A stretch of 64,000 nucleotides of DNA from Dipteris shenzhenensis (GCA_047967505.1 CM106538.1); one strand, 5' to 3'. Counted from the stretch's first letter, positions 44,384-56,929 are shown. Translations and numbers: made by a program. Notes: generated by a model from the letters alone, not told the origin.

Positions 44384-45876
44384 CTACTCATGCCGACGAA
44401 TGTCTTTCACAGCCCATAAACCTAAAACAGAGCGAGAAACTTCCGCCTTGAACTGTTCTTCCTTTGATCCTCTTTGAGCCTTGAGTAATATTTCGAAGTT
44501 TGTGCTATCTTCAGTTACCTGCAAAACATTAGTTCAGCACAAAGGCCGCTGCAGGCTGAAAATTACTCAATAAAACCGTTAAAAGCATCCAGTGAAACTA
44601 AATCAGACCTCTGCATGGGCTGACAGGACTTCCTTGAGCTCATAGGGGATTAAACAATTGGATCTCTGTTGAAGGCCCTTTAAAGCTTCCTCAGCTGCCT
44701 CCTTCACAACAGGATCATCAGAAGAAACAGGTTGTAACCCTGCCTCCACTTCACTGTTGGCGGCTGGGCCATCTAGTTTACAAAATCAATGAACAATATA
44801 TAAAGATCCCCTCTACACTCAATAGTTATTATAATAAACCCTTGGGCTGGCTTTCATAGCCAGACTTTTAATAGAAAATCAAGTCCGTAATAAGCATTTC
44901 TGAAGTTTCAGCTGGCTAGAGATAATGGGCTGAGATTTATTTTGATAACAAAAGTCTCATCATTAAAACTTTCCTTCTTCATTCCAATCCTCTCAAAGAT
45001 TTTCCTCATTTCAATCAATCACGATTATCAAAGATTTTCTACACATTCAGGTTCAAATTAACCAAACTGGATAAATCGAGTTGATCAACGCTATTGGTAT
45101 GGAGCTGGTACTTGCCTAGATTGGTCCCAAGGTCAGCGGGGGTGACGGTGCTTTGGATTTCTTTAAAACCCTCCAATGACTTAAAATTCTGCCATGGTTT
45201 TACCCACACCTTAGCTTCATACAATTTGGTTTCTCCTCCGTGTGCAGCTTCCATAACCAAGTAATACATGATCCCAGCAACAACTTGTTGCTGTGCTGAC
45301 ATCAGTCTGACATATTCAAGGTCCGAATTCTGCAAAAGAAAAAAAGGAAGTGTTACCAAATGTAGGAATTTTTAAAGAACGAATATATATTGTGCTGATT
45401 AGTTTTGAATCACTGAGTTGGCCTTGACTAAAGCTCGAATGTTTCCGATCATTCGCTAGAGAAGAAAAACCTCAGTTTATGTGTAGTCTTCTCAAGCGAA
45501 GTTCAACGTTTCATAAGGAGGTTACCGGACTCATAGTACATAAACGAGAGGAAATACGAAGTTCCAGGAGGCTTCCCTCGTTACTCTGCCGACCTACCCA
45601 AACTGAAATCGGTTCGATAAAAAAATATTTGAAAAAGCAACCCTCAGCGGAAGATAACTTCAACAAGGCTTGTAGCGTGCCCACCTGCTTGATGTTCTGC
45701 TGATCTACGGCATACTTGGCCAGGTCCTCCAAATGAACATCGTTCTGAGCACCCGGTATGTCCTCCCTTCCTCCCACCGCTTTCCCCATGGCCAATCCAG
45801 CAGCAAACAAGAGCCAAGCAAGGGCGAGAGATGCGAAGAGCCTGGCTGCAACACTGCGGGAAGAAGCAGATGGCAT
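44384..45876 (-). CDS. Secreted, C-terminally extended phytocystatin, four exons
   Basis: The product inhibits papain-type (C1A) cysteine proteases, and the C-terminal extension in this subclass inhibits legumain-type (C13) proteases. Exons: 45876-45685, 45329-45116, 44772-44609, 44518-44384; lengths 192, 214, 164 and 135 bp give 234 codons plus stop, with matching phases. The start follows a signal peptide ('ARLFASLALAWLLFAAGLA'). Domain 1 has the N-terminal GG ('AVGGREDIPG'), the LARFAV-like helix ('LEDLAKYAVD'), the QxVxG loop ('QQVVAG') and the PW loop ('VKPWQNF'). The extension has 'QQRSNCLIPYEL', the conserved SNSLFPYEL-like site, and 'NFEILLKAQRGSKEEQFKAE'. Intron 1 is GT-AG, intron 2 uses a GC donor (G|GCAAGT), intron 3 GT-AG. 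Without intron 2, translation ends after 'LVNLNLNV' at 45039, giving a shorter single-domain form. The last 15 residues differ from seed-plant forms. Confidence 0.92.
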
Positions 45877-45879
45877 TCC

Positions 45880-47320
45880 TGGGCAAGAAAAAGAAATGGG
45901 TGAAGTGTGTCAGTAAGTAAGGTACAGGGGGGATGCAGAGTGCGAACTTGGGCTATAGTTGGTGTGCGATAGCGGGTGAGTGGCAAGTGGCAGCACCCAC
46001 AAAGGGTTTCCAAAAACAGATTTGATGATTGAGATGGGGCAGAACGACGACCACCACCACATAATTCGGCGCTTGGAAACCAAAACTTCGATGATTTCTG
46101 CGAAGACAAATACAATGCAGCAGAGAACTGCAACGTAATTCTCAGCAGAAACTGCAACGAATCTATGGATTCGACACAGAAATAACAGCAACGAAAATTT
46201 CCATCTCTTTGCATCGCCCACAAACCAAACAACGGCGCACACAGCCTTGCATCGCTCACAAACAACGAATTTCTACGAAGATGCCACAGCAACGTAATTC
46301 CCACGGCCGATGCAGCGGAAACTACAACAAATCTATGGATTGTAGCACGCGCACAACAACGAAAGATTTCCACGTCTTTAGAAACCGACAAAAATCTGTT
46401 GAATTACTTGGAAATCGCGTATACATAATTGGCGTTGCTCTTCTGTTGAAGTTCTGTCAATCTGATCTCGGAACTCTAGTTTGCACAGATTTCACTATCG
46501 TCTTTATTAAGCTATAAACCTTTCACGAGATTGTTGCCTTGCTCTATCGGGCCCCATTACCTTACATTGCGTAATAAGTCTCTAACGAACAATTTTAGCC
46601 CTGGCTATTAAAATAAAAACGAATTTAGCCACATCTCTTCCCCATGGGTCTTGATAAGAATAATAAATTTTGTAGCGTCACGTCAAAAGGCAAGACCCTC
46701 ATTAAGAGTCACTCCCATTAGAAACGAGTAAGTCCACTCACCAAGAGCAGAAATGTTAGCAAGCCTAGCTTGTGTTGGCAATTTGCTGACAATTACCCTC
46801 CAAAATAAGAAATTTAGTTTTAACAAAGGGGTCATTGATTACACCCTTATCAAACAATGTTTCCACAACATGAGATTATCTAGAGGGGCATGTTGCTTCC
46901 ATTGTTCTTTAAACCGAGCTACGACCTATTGTGAGGCAGAAACAAATCTATAGCGGTGAATTTACTTCTTAGGAGGATCAAAGTGGACTGGCCTACTACA
47001 CTCCTCTCCTTTCTACTCTCCATCCTCTCCTCTCTTCATCCTCTCTCCCTCTCTGCATCCTCTTTCCTCTCTCCCTCTAGACTCTCACATAGTATCAAGA
47101 CTCAATTATACTTTGTCCACATGCTTACTCGCATAATATGCAATATTTTTCTTTAGTTTTTAATACAAAATATATTTATAAATCTCTACTTATCTAGTGC
47201 AATTTAAGAGGGGGTGATGGCATAGTGCAATCTCAAGAAGACTATGTCTACTAAAGGGATCAACGCAAGTTATCCACTCATGTGTATATATAGCCCATTT
47301 CCCCTATGTAGGCCACTCTT
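45880..47320. other. Upstream region of the cystatin gene, no other gene seen
   Basis: It probably contains the cystatin promoter and 5' UTR. A diverged tandem duplication lies at 46080-46390: GAATCTATGGATT near 46158 and AAATCTATGGATT near 46328, each followed by similar text (AACGAAA.ATTTCCA). Overlapping frames in several phases there have no recognisable content. Confidence 0.45.
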
Positions 47321-47326
47321 GTGTGC

Positions 47327-47328
<2 letters not shown>

Positions 47329-47380
<52 letters not shown>

Positions 47381-47381
47381 T
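47329..47381. repeat. (CT)n microsatellite
   Basis: A (CT) run of about 50 bp with one TT interruption. Confidence 0.95.
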
Positions 47382-47399
47382 ACTTCAACAACATGCAAA

Positions 47400-50090
47400 T
47401 GTTCATTAGATATAAGGAGTTCTTTAGATATATCTTGATTTTTGCTATGACACAATATTGGACGCTTTTCGCTCTTACAATTCATTCACAACTATAAACA
47501 CGATGATATCTTTCCTCCTTTTGATAACCATGTCTGAATGGAATTATATTGCAACTATGTGTTAATTGAGGAAACTATGATTTTGTGCAATGGTGGAGCA
47601 ACACAATGAATAGATCTATTTCTCATGAAACTGTTATAAGATGAAAGCAAGAAGCATGTGATTTCTATAGAATCTTCAAAAGTTAGGCTAAATGATTTTT
47701 AAAGGATAAACCCAAATGATGTGGCAATATAATGTGTATCGTGTGAATGAGGCTTGTGAAGTACCTGATTCTTAGTTAGTTTCTTTGATTCTCATATAAT
47801 ATGTATGGTGATGCTTCCATCTACACCCGTGCATAGCATAGCTATTTTATTGGGACATTAGAGTCTCAAGCACTCATGTCAAATAGGGCCTCCTATGAAG
47901 ATGAAGTGAAGGAAATATGAGTGAATAAAATTTAAATGATATAAGATCCTATGATGGTAGCTTTTTGGCTTTTGTTTTGTATTCTCATCATGAGGTTATG
48001 GGGATGTCTACATTAAGTAGCTTTTTCTACAATAATCTTATAAAGTATAAACTTGAGAATTGGAAAACTTAAGTGCATTGTATGACTATATCAACATCCA
48101 TGGACCAACTCAGAACCTATCAAATCTTCTATGTATGAATTAATAGTGAGTATCTTCTACAAGCTTTAGAAAGGAGATAGATAGACGTATAAATAAAAAT
48201 AGAATGATCTAAGATAAAAAAAGATTTAATGATTTGGTACACATTGTACCACAATTCAAGGCTCGCACCTTTCCATCATGGTGGGAGGGAGTGGTTTTAA
48301 TGCATGTTGCACATCTTGGGATTATCACTCTTAAAACATGCATGATATAATGTAATTCACTAAGAGGGATATTTTTAGAATATATAACACACAGATCTAA
48401 GTGGAATTTTTTTAAAACCAAGTCAAAAATTTTGAACCAAATTATATGAAAGGCTTTACAAACAAATGGCATGACGACTTTCACATTGAACTTTCTTAGC
48501 ATACATCACAGTATTTTCTCGAATCAATATGTTCTTGTAAATAAATTTTTTTGGTACACTGTACAATTGAAACTTTTAGTAAGAATACCTTTTTTATATA
48601 TAGGATGGATGATTTTATATATTGTCCTTAGCTTATAGCTTCAAAAGAGGGCAAGACAAAGAAGAAAGATCTCAAGGATTTCAAAAGAGATATAGTTTTT
48701 GTGTGATTCTTTCATATTATTGTGAATGAGTTCATAAAGTTGTGAAAATTTTGCTTCATTCTCTAGTGAATCATTTTATTTCTATTTGTATTAGAATTCA
48801 TAAATTTACTGAATAAATGATTTATAGGTTAGAGTAAGACATGGAAGAAATATGCTTTAATCTAAATTGTGAATGAATGAAAAATAAGGAGATGATTATG
48901 AAAAGAATGTGTCACGGTATAAATAGTGTGAATTATTTTAGCTTTGTTTCTTTTGAGAGAAGTGAATTATGTTAGGTTTGTTTCTTTTGAAAGAAGTGAA
49001 AACTTATCTCTTTGCTTATTTAGTTGTGAAAAAAATTTGTGTACTCTTTTATACTTGATGAAATTACATAATTGAAAAACTCTTCCATTTTTATTATGGA
49101 TGAACTAAGATGATCTTTCATCTCCTTTCTCTTTATTTTCAAAATGAATTATCATATTTTCTATTCTTTACACTTTCTTACAAAACTGATATGAATTGTC
49201 ATTTTGCACTCTTTGTGAGGAAAAATATGCTTACACTTTATTCTTTGGCATAAGGGATGAGGATGAATATGAAAAGTGCAAAAGGGTCCTGAAAAAAAAT
49301 TATTTTTCTCAAAGCAGTTTCAATGTGTGGAACGTAAACTCAAAAGATAGGTTACTTGTTATACTCATTCTCATGATATTTTTTGCTTTTTGTTTTGGTG
49401 AAAAATAAAGTTAGGAGTCTTTATTATTTCACATAAATAATCTGAGTTATTATGGAAAGGATAAAAATATATCCGCTTTCACATCTGTGATGAATGCATT
49501 CATATTGTATAAACTCAAAATCTTCTTTTGTAATCTAGAAGAAAAGGATATTTATATTGTAGTATATGCTTTTGTTACTTTGTACATAATTTGATTTCTT
49601 TTTTCTTTTTCGAAATTCATATTGAAATATAACGTATTTTCTTGTTTTTTTAATAGAGAAATAGTTCAAGAACAGATTTGTTCAAATGTGAAAGATTTTA
49701 GGAAAGTATCTAAGTCAATTTTATATGTTGGTTGTAAAGCTTATGGTGGTCATAAGTTTAATCTAGGTTTAGGCTAGATTATGCAACCATGCCCATCATG
49801 GCACCATGACTTGATATCATAATGTATTTCAACTCATATCTTTGACAAGCAACAAAGGCTACCAACAATCAAGAAGATTAAGATTTGATGCTACAAAAGG
49901 TGATTACATTATCCTAGAACATAATGTGGAGATGAAATACAAGTAGAAGAGATCTTAGAGAATGATGGAGAGGGTAGCTCTCAAAATCATCAATGAGGAA
50001 AAAAAATGCAAATAAATGTGCAGATAAGTCTGGAAAATGGTTTTTTGAAAAATGAGTGTTGGAAGTACATATGAAATGGGAGTGAAATGG
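47400..50090. other. AT-rich intergenic DNA, no gene seen
   Basis: Repeated short words (GAAGTGAATTATGTTAG near 48959) occur but no domain, RNA or clear repeat element. Small ORFs at 48209-48502 and 49196-49408 are unrecognised. The end may hold the 5' part of the hAT remnant. Confidence 0.4.
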
Positions 50091-50099
50091 GAGGCAACA

Positions 50100-50740
50100 T
50101 TTGTTAAGAAATGTAATTCCTTTTTATGTCATATGAGATATAAGGTTTAGGCATATGTTGATGTCCTATGCCAAGCATGGTTTTATGGTTGATCATTATG
50201 ATAGAATGCATGGTAAAATATATGGTTTGGGTGAAATATTAAAAAAGAAAAAGGCCCTTAATTTCATGCTAATATATGGTTGCATGCTGACTTTGATTGA
50301 TGAACTACTGATTAGTGTAGGCCTTTGGTGAACATGCTGCATATATCACCAAAGGGAATAATGTTTTTATAAAAATTGATACATATCTTAAGGAGGGAAC
50401 ATCTGCATATATTGAGAAAATATTTGAGAGAGGTATAACAAAGGTTGAGAATCCCAAAATATGATAGCTTTATAATATATAATGTGAATAACTATAAAGG
50501 CTTACAAGTGAGCATATTATCTATAAGTGCCCTACACTTACATGGATTCCATGTGGTGCTCACACATTGAATTTAGTACTTAAAGATATTGGAGAGCTAC
50601 CTTTGATTCAAGTTGGTCTTGCAAGACACCAATTTTCTTACCACCTATATAAAGGGACGTCAATATGTGCATCCTATCTTTCTTGATCCCCCTCGGCAAA
50701 ATCATGAAGTCATGAATGAACACTTTAGTTCAATGTACAT
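50100..50740 (+). pseudogene. hAT transposase remnant (DUF659 region)
   Basis: Plus-strand text reads 'IRFRHMLMSYAKHGFMVDHY' and 'DRMHGKIYGLGEILKKKK', then 'FGEHAAYITKGNNVFIKID', then 'CPTLTWIPCGAHTLNLVLKD' and 'IGELPLIQ'. This order, ending in the W.PC.AH.LNL..KDI motif, is the DUF659 region of plant hAT-type transposases. The blocks are in different frames with stops between. The BED zinc finger and the C-terminal dimerisation domain were not found, so it is a partial, dead copy. Confidence 0.8.
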
Positions 50741-50744
50741 GTAA

Positions 50745-52280
50745 ATGTGTGTAGCATTAAGCCATTTGTATTCGATTGTCAATTTTGGGGTGAGAAATAG
50801 AAGAAGGTTGAATCCAATCCATGTACATAACTTTTCTCAAAGTGCTTTGCATTGGAGAACCCAATGGAGTGCAAGAAAACCAACAAAAAAATGCAAGAAT
50901 TGGGTAAATGTCAGTAGAGTCGAGAGGAGCTAAAAAATGCAAGAATAAAATCTTAGCTAAGATACCAACAAAAAAAGAAGAGTGGATCATTGAGTCCAAA
51001 GCTGAGACAAGAAAGCTTGATCTGATCATTGAAGAAGACAAATCCTTGATCGAGGGAAGTGAACAGGCTAAACAATTTTCCACCATCAACACCAAACAAA
51101 GAGAGAAATAGTGGAGTGACCAAGAGAGTTAAAGAACCCTACCTTTAGCGAGTTTGGGCCCCGTTTTGGTAGGTTTTGGCAGGAACAAGGAAGTGAATCC
51201 TCACCACCATCACAAGGAAAAAGACAAACCAACAAAAACAAGTCAAGATGGACAAATTTGGGGCCAATCTCATAATTGATCTCTATAAGCTAGAAGACCT
51301 TCATATCTTAGAATCTTGAGATGTCTAAACTGATTTGAAGAGCTCTCCCAACGTGGAGAATTTGAAGAGTTATTCAAAAAATTAAGTCTTTGAACATCTT
51401 TACAAAAAGTGACCTACCTACTATGTGAATGCCTCACTAGAAGAGTTTGAGGAGGCCTAGAAACAAGGGCCTACCAAGCTAGATTGATGACCTCCTAGAA
51501 GTTCTTGAAGAGCTCTACAAAAATAAAATATGAGCTAGAAGTATGCTTATGCCTTGCCTAAAGCAAGGGATTTCCTCTCCTTTGACCATGTTAGAAAGCG
51601 AGAGGAAGAAATGCACACACATTTGCTACACAAATTGAGTTGTTGCAATAGAATTGATCAACACCTATGACCTTGCCATAATGACCTTCCAAGCCAAGGG
51701 AAAAAATATTGCCATTAGAAAGTTTGAAGTGGACTTGAACTTCAAGGTTGTTGAAGTGGTATTGAACTTTAGGATACTATGTGATACAATAAGTTCCAAG
51801 AGCCTACCACATCCAAGGTGATGACCTCTTCCTAGAGGGAACTTGGTTTCAAGGCCAAGTCTATGTCATGAGTACTTCTTCCATTTCCTATCAAAGAAAA
51901 TCAAATAAAGACACTAGAAACATGCACGCCTAGGGTGTTGGTACAAAAAACATTGAAGGTGGCCATAGCAGTCCATGTGAACTTAGGTGAAGCTATTAAT
52001 CACATAGATCCAAGCCCAATTAGAGAAGCTCAAAGTGTGGAAGCAAAAAGCATGTAGGTTGGGAACATACTTGCACCTTCTTGAATAAATGGGGGAAGAT
52101 TTGTGGAAACAACCACCAAATGAAGCTATAAATTTATGGGATGAACTCTTCAACAAATCCCAAGGCCTCAAGAAACGAACCGACAACCTGTGGAGTAGCT
52201 AATTTTGGCAATAACAAGCCAAACAATAAGGAAAATAGCTAGAGCAAGATTCATAGCCTTAGCCTCAACCACAATCATCC
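50745..52280. other. Unrecognised open frames, no gene supported
   Basis: Lys/Glu-rich text at 50908-51111 and scattered later frames might be gag-like, but no diagnostic motif was found. Confidence 0.3.
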
Positions 52281-52288
52281 CAAGGAGT

Positions 52289-52925
52289 GTAGAAAAATAA
52301 ATGATCAAAGGTAGATAAGGACAAGAACCCAATAGCTAAATAGGAAAAAGTAAGAGGATCCCTATCACAAAATTTCCAGATTGGCTGATGGAAGCCACAC
52401 ATAAAACCCTTGCCTACCTTGCCCCTAATGAATATCAATCTTCAAAAACAACCAGTGTAAAATGGTATTTCTATGAATATGGCCATGTTGTAAGACAATA
52501 AATCAATGCCTTGTGCCATATTTAAGACAAGTTCAAGCCCCCTAGTGTGGTAGGGTTCTAGGTGCACCATGACAATGAAGAAAACAAATGATTCAAAGCT
52601 ACGTATGTAAAATAAATTATCAAAGGTAGATAAGGACAAGAACCCAATAGATAAACAGGGCAAAGTAAGAGGATCCCCATCACAAAATTTCTAGATTGGC
52701 TGATGGAAGTTGCACATAAACCCCTTGCCTACCTTGCCCCAATTGAATACCAATCTTCAAAACCAACCAATGTAAAATGGTAATTCTATGAATATTGCCA
52801 TGTTGTAAGACAATAAATCAATGCCTTGTGCCATATTTAGGACAAGTTCAAGCTTCTTAGCGTGGCAAGGTTGTAGGTGCACCATGACAATGAAGAAAAA
52901 AAATGATTCTAAGCTACATGTGTGG
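52289..52925. repeat. 315-bp tandem segmental duplication
   Basis: The unit starting near ATCAAAGGTAGATAAGG (52304) recurs at 52619, offset 315 bp, with about 90 percent similarity by eye. The two minus ORFs at 52442-52663 and 52757-52966 share 'VLNMAQGIDLLSYNMAIFIE' because of it. Since 315 is a multiple of three, the frame is kept. Confidence 0.9.
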
Positions 52926-53212
52926 CCCTCCAAAACAAACAAGTAAGACAAAATTGGACAAAGCAAGGGACATTAAAGAAAAATCCCATCCATTTCACAA
53001 AGAGAAGAAGTAGAGTGTGAATTCAAGACATTTAAAAAGGAATCTTAACAAGATGAAGCACATTAACAAGAAGACAAAACATTGGGCATAATCTACAAGA
53101 CACTAGACATGGTCAAAAGAGAAATGTCAACCTCAAGTCCCAACACCAAATCTTGGAATTCCAAGTCAAAAGCCATAGAAAAATCTCTAGTGTCTAATTA
53201 AAGTTCTCAATC

Positions 53213-53500
53213 AAAGGATTGACAATATTTGAAAGCATTCATGAATACAGGGACAAATTTTAGGCTGAACTGGAGGAGCTTCTATAATTATTGAGGAAGT
53301 CAATAGAGCCCTTTGAACCAAATCCAAGTCCTAGTGCCAAGAGTTAAGCTTTCTGAAGTCTAATCCAAGTTATCAACAACCAAAGGATCAACAATCTTTG
53401 AAAGAATTCATGAATAAAGGGACAAATTATAGGCTAAAGTGGAGGAGTTTCTACAATTATTGTGAAGCTAATAGAGCCGTTTGAACTAAATCTAAGATGA
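53213..53500. repeat. 169-bp tandem duplication, diverged
   Basis: AAAGGATTGACAATATTTGAAAG near 53213 matches AAAGGATCAACAATCTTTGAAAG near 53382, and the following text (TTCATGAATA, GGGACAAATT, GGAGGAG) aligns for more than 100 bp. Confidence 0.8.
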
Positions 53501-53797
53501 GATGAAGATCTCAATTTACGTGCAACAAGAGAATCCATAGTGACCATGCCATCAACCTAAATGGGCATCCACAGTGACCACCCCATCAACCTCAATAGTC
53601 ACGGCCACCCTATTGAGAAGAAATCCACAAGCATAAGGCAGAGCCAAGGAGGCAAAATTTTAAGAGCAGACAAAGGCAAATGAAGCCACCTAAAAGACAC
53701 TCCTTGAGCATCAATTGATCATAGAGTTAAAGGAACAAGAACAAAGCTCAGTAGTTAATCTCACTAAGGTTGAGGCTAAAGAATTTGCTAGCCACCA

Positions 53798-54034
53798 ATG
53801 AGAAACATGGAAAAGTGTGATTTAGATTTGAATTGTGAAGGCCCAAAGATTCAAGAGGTGGCATCCAATCATCAATCCATAATACTAGATATAGACCTCC
53901 CTATAAAAAATGTCACTCTAACCCTTGTAATTCATGACTCTTTTATTCAAACAAGGACCTCTAGATATATGGTTTTTGTCAGTCATTTGCTACACTTGAG
54001 CAACACAAAAGCATACCAACATAATCCTTGTTGA
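53798..54034 (+). other. Unrecognised short ORF
   Basis: A 78-codon ORF without recognisable motifs. It may be chance. Confidence 0.15.
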
Positions 54035-54450
54035 TATGGCCCTTACCCCCTTAGGGGGAAGGCACATATTGAAAAACCATATATAATTAGTGACAAAAGG
54101 GGATACTTGCATTAGACAAACCCTTCGCTTGACCTCACTATTGTGTCCTTGTCAATATGGCCCTTAAGAGGTCCCCTTTAGGAGCAAGGGCCATATTGAC
54201 AAACCACATACAATTCATGACAAAAGGGGATACTTGCAGACAAACCCCTTGCTTGACCTACTATTGTGTACAACTCAATATGACAATGAAATGTGCTTTT
54301 AAATTGAAATAGCTTCCACTTTGCTCCCCATGATTGAAAACATCATTATAACCCCTATAAAGGGGACACTTGCATTCAACAAACCCATTGCTTGACCTCA
54401 ATATTCTAAACAACTAAAATAACAAAGCATGGTGCTTTTGAACTGCAATA
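54033..54450. repeat. Diverged tandem repeat, unit about 121 bp, two to three copies
   Basis: ATATGGCCCTTA at about 54034 and 54155 starts two copies that share GACAAAAGGGGATACTTGCA and CTTGACCT; a third partial copy (GGGGACACTTGCATTC) lies near 54363. Confidence 0.75.
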
Positions 54451-54499
54451 TCTTCCACTCCACTCCCTCTACACGCAAGATACAATCGCACCATACCCA

Positions 54500-55000
54500 T
54501 CCTAGATAACTTTGCCCACTTCTTTTAGAAGCTTCTTTATCTTCTCCTTTTCAATGTTGGTGTATTTTTTAATCCACTTCATCATTCTTCTTTTTGTTGT
54601 CCAATTCTCAGATCAACACCTTCTTCTTTTATAGGGTTTCATGTTCCCCTTTTTGATGTCAATAAATCTGTTCAGCAATTCATCATACCTCCTCATTGGG
54701 CATGTACTCTCCATGTTGTGAACTCATCTCCTTGAATGAGGCCAGTCATCAACCAAAACCAAAACATCTTGTGCATTTCTGAGCTCATTGGTCAACACCC
54801 TCATTCATGCCACAAAGTTGTACATTGATTTGCCTTTTTGTTGGTTGAGCCAGTTGAGCCTTAGTAATACATCTTCCTTGCTGAATTCATGTTGGAACCT
54901 TTTTAGAAACATAGGATTCAACTCATCCCACATGGCAAATGCTTATTAGGATACGAGTCATACCATTTGATGGTTTTGTTGGCAAATTACATCAAGTACT
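54500..55000 (-). pseudogene. LTR-retrotransposon gag fragment
   Basis: From about 54935 on the minus strand the text reads 'WDELNPMFLKRFQHEFSKED', 'LLRLNWLNQQKGKSMYNFVA', stop, 'MRVLTNELRNAQDVLVLVDD', then 'YDELLNRFIDIKKGNMK'. The W..L...F...F....L..L.Q....V..Y pattern is that of retrotransposon gag (PF03732-like). It is opposite in orientation to the Ty3 protease at 59 kb, so it is probably from a different copy. Confidence 0.7.
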
Positions 55001-55065
55001 TTTCTTGTAGATTGACTTGCAGGATCATAGGCATTTGCAAAAAAATTTACAAATGGGATTGGGGA

Positions 55066-55797
55066 CTCTCTCCTTGTGTCCCATGAATTTTTTATGCTTC
55101 AGTCATATTTTCATCCTCGTGTTGCCTAGGCTCTCGGTAATGGGCTTAGTGGTGCTCCAAAATCTAATTAATTTTTTGTTGATTTTTTTGTCTGGTGAGA
55201 GATCCATTTAAGTGAAATAGTTTTGAAGAGGAAGGTAGTGGTTGTAGTCTTCCATTATTATTTGTACCTTTTTTGGCTCTAAGTTCTATAATAAGGAATT
55301 TTTAGCTTCAACCTTTGAAGTATCTTTAACTAGCATAGTGTTGAAGCTTGCACAACCTCCCTAGGGCCTTAAATCCTTAATGAATGCATTCACATATGCT
55401 TGAGCTTATCAATAATGAGGTTATCAGTTTGATACGATGCTTACTGATAACCTCATATTATTTTTAAGCTCAAGACTGATAACCTCATATTATTTTTAAG
55501 CTCAAGCATATGTGAATGCATTCATTAAGGATATAAGGCCCTAGGGAGGCTGTGCAAAGCTAAAAATTTCTTATTATAGAGCTTGGAGCCAAAAAAGGTA
55601 CAAATAATAATGGAAGACTACAACCACTACCTTCCTATTTAAAATTATTTCACTCAAATGGATCTCTCACTAAACAAAAAATTCAACAAAAAATAATTAG
55701 ATTTTGGAGCACCACCGAGCCCATTATCGGGAGCCTAGGCAATATGAGGATGAAAATATGAATGAAGCATAAAAAATTCATGGGACACAAGGAGAGA
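55066..55797. repeat. Near-complete 0.73-kb palindrome (hairpin)
   Basis: CTCTCCTTGTGTCCCATGAA at 55066 begins an arm whose reverse complement ends at 55797 (TTCATGGGACACAAGGAGAG). The arms are about 330-360 bp with a few substitutions; the left arm keeps about 45 bp near 55300 that the right arm lacks. The centre (about 55410-55500) contains a second, local repeat of TGATAACCTCATATTATTTT. The two ORFs with 'LSLCPMNFLCF' on opposite strands arise from it. Confidence 0.9.
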
Positions 55798-55984
55798 TGA
55801 TAACCTTCCATCCAACAATCTTTGCTTCTTCCTTCCATCCAGCAATTTTCATGTTGCAAAGCAGCTTTTTCAACTGCCATCGATGCCCCGCCATTGGAAG
55901 AAATAATCCAAGACCTTCCACATTGCGATTTCCACACTTAACGTCAAGCATGTTGGTGATTTTAGAGGAGGCTTCTTAAGACCA

Positions 55985-56770
55985 TAGGGAGCCGCAAATT
56001 TTTCGATCGGGAGACTATTTTCACGCTTTCCATAAAACTTGATTGAAGAATTCTACTGCGTGGGAATGCCCTCTAAGGAAGTATATTAGGGAATCAATGG
56101 AACGTGTGTTGGATAAGCACGATAATTTGATTACCCAAATTTGGCATGTTGCCGAGGTGTTCCATTCAGAGCTTAGTGGCATTGTGGTGGGCAACTCGCA
56201 TATTCAAGATGATTGTTGGTAAGAGAATTTGAGGGCATTCCTTTTGAGGGTGAAGTCTAGAGTTTTAAAAGGACAAAGATGCTTATTAGAGCAAGGCCTT
56301 TCTCACAGATTGAACTATGGGAGGCTATGTCTTGCATGGAGAAAGGTAAAATCTCTTGGTCCTAATACATCTAGATTCTTTGTGACATTTTGGGATGTTT
56401 TGAGCTTAATTTGGTGGACATGGCTACCACTTCTTTCTGTAGAGGTACTCTCTCAAAAAATGTCAATGTAGACTTGGTTAAGTTCTTCCCTTGTGGGGGA
56501 TTAGAGACTAATAAGTATGCATAATACTTCGTATGAAAGTATTGATAAGGTGCTTGCCTTGAGAATTTAAAATTTATGCATCTCAATGGTTGACATGGAG
56601 CAGAATAGATTCATCAAATCAAGGGGTATCTTTGAGAATCTATTGAATGAGTGTGCAACTATGGATTATGCCTGCATTGGAATTGCAAGTGAGTGTAAGC
56701 AACCTTATGTCTTTGGAAGGATAAATGCGTTGTCTTGTGGGATGGGAGCATGATAGAGACCATTGGAAGG
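55985..56770 (+). pseudogene. LINE (non-LTR) reverse transcriptase fragment
   Basis: The text gives the region before RT ('FSQIELWEAMSCMEKGK'), then 'GPNTSRFFVTFWDVL', 'GTLSKNVNVDLVKFFPCGG', 'IDKVLALRI', 'MEQNRFIKSRGIFENLLNE' and 'CATMDYACIG'. This matches the order of LINE RT motifs (family 'GTLP..WN..LI.LIPK', 'EQ.GFI..R.I.DN'). Frames change at least three times. The endonuclease and the FADD catalytic box are not present. Confidence 0.8.
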
Positions 56771-56929
56771 TTCTAGGGTTAGAAGGAGTCCAAGGTTTAG
56801 AAGGAGGTTCCAAGGTTTTAGGGTAGAGTACATGGTGGAGAACTCGTCTCCCTCGTAGATCATGGAGTTTAAGGGTTGAGGAACAAAGGGTTTAAGGGGA
56901 GCATAGGAGTGGGAGAGGAAGGTGTAAGA

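Noticed and set aside
45039-45115. Cystatin ending at 45039 as the main product
   Set aside because: Downstream exons with the conserved extension join in phase through a GC-AG intron, so the read-through tail is more likely retained intron.
45705-46391. 228-codon minus ORF overlapping the cystatin first exon
   Set aside because: It overlaps the signal-peptide exon in another frame and runs through the duplicated upstream region; no domain, while the cystatin exon is certain.
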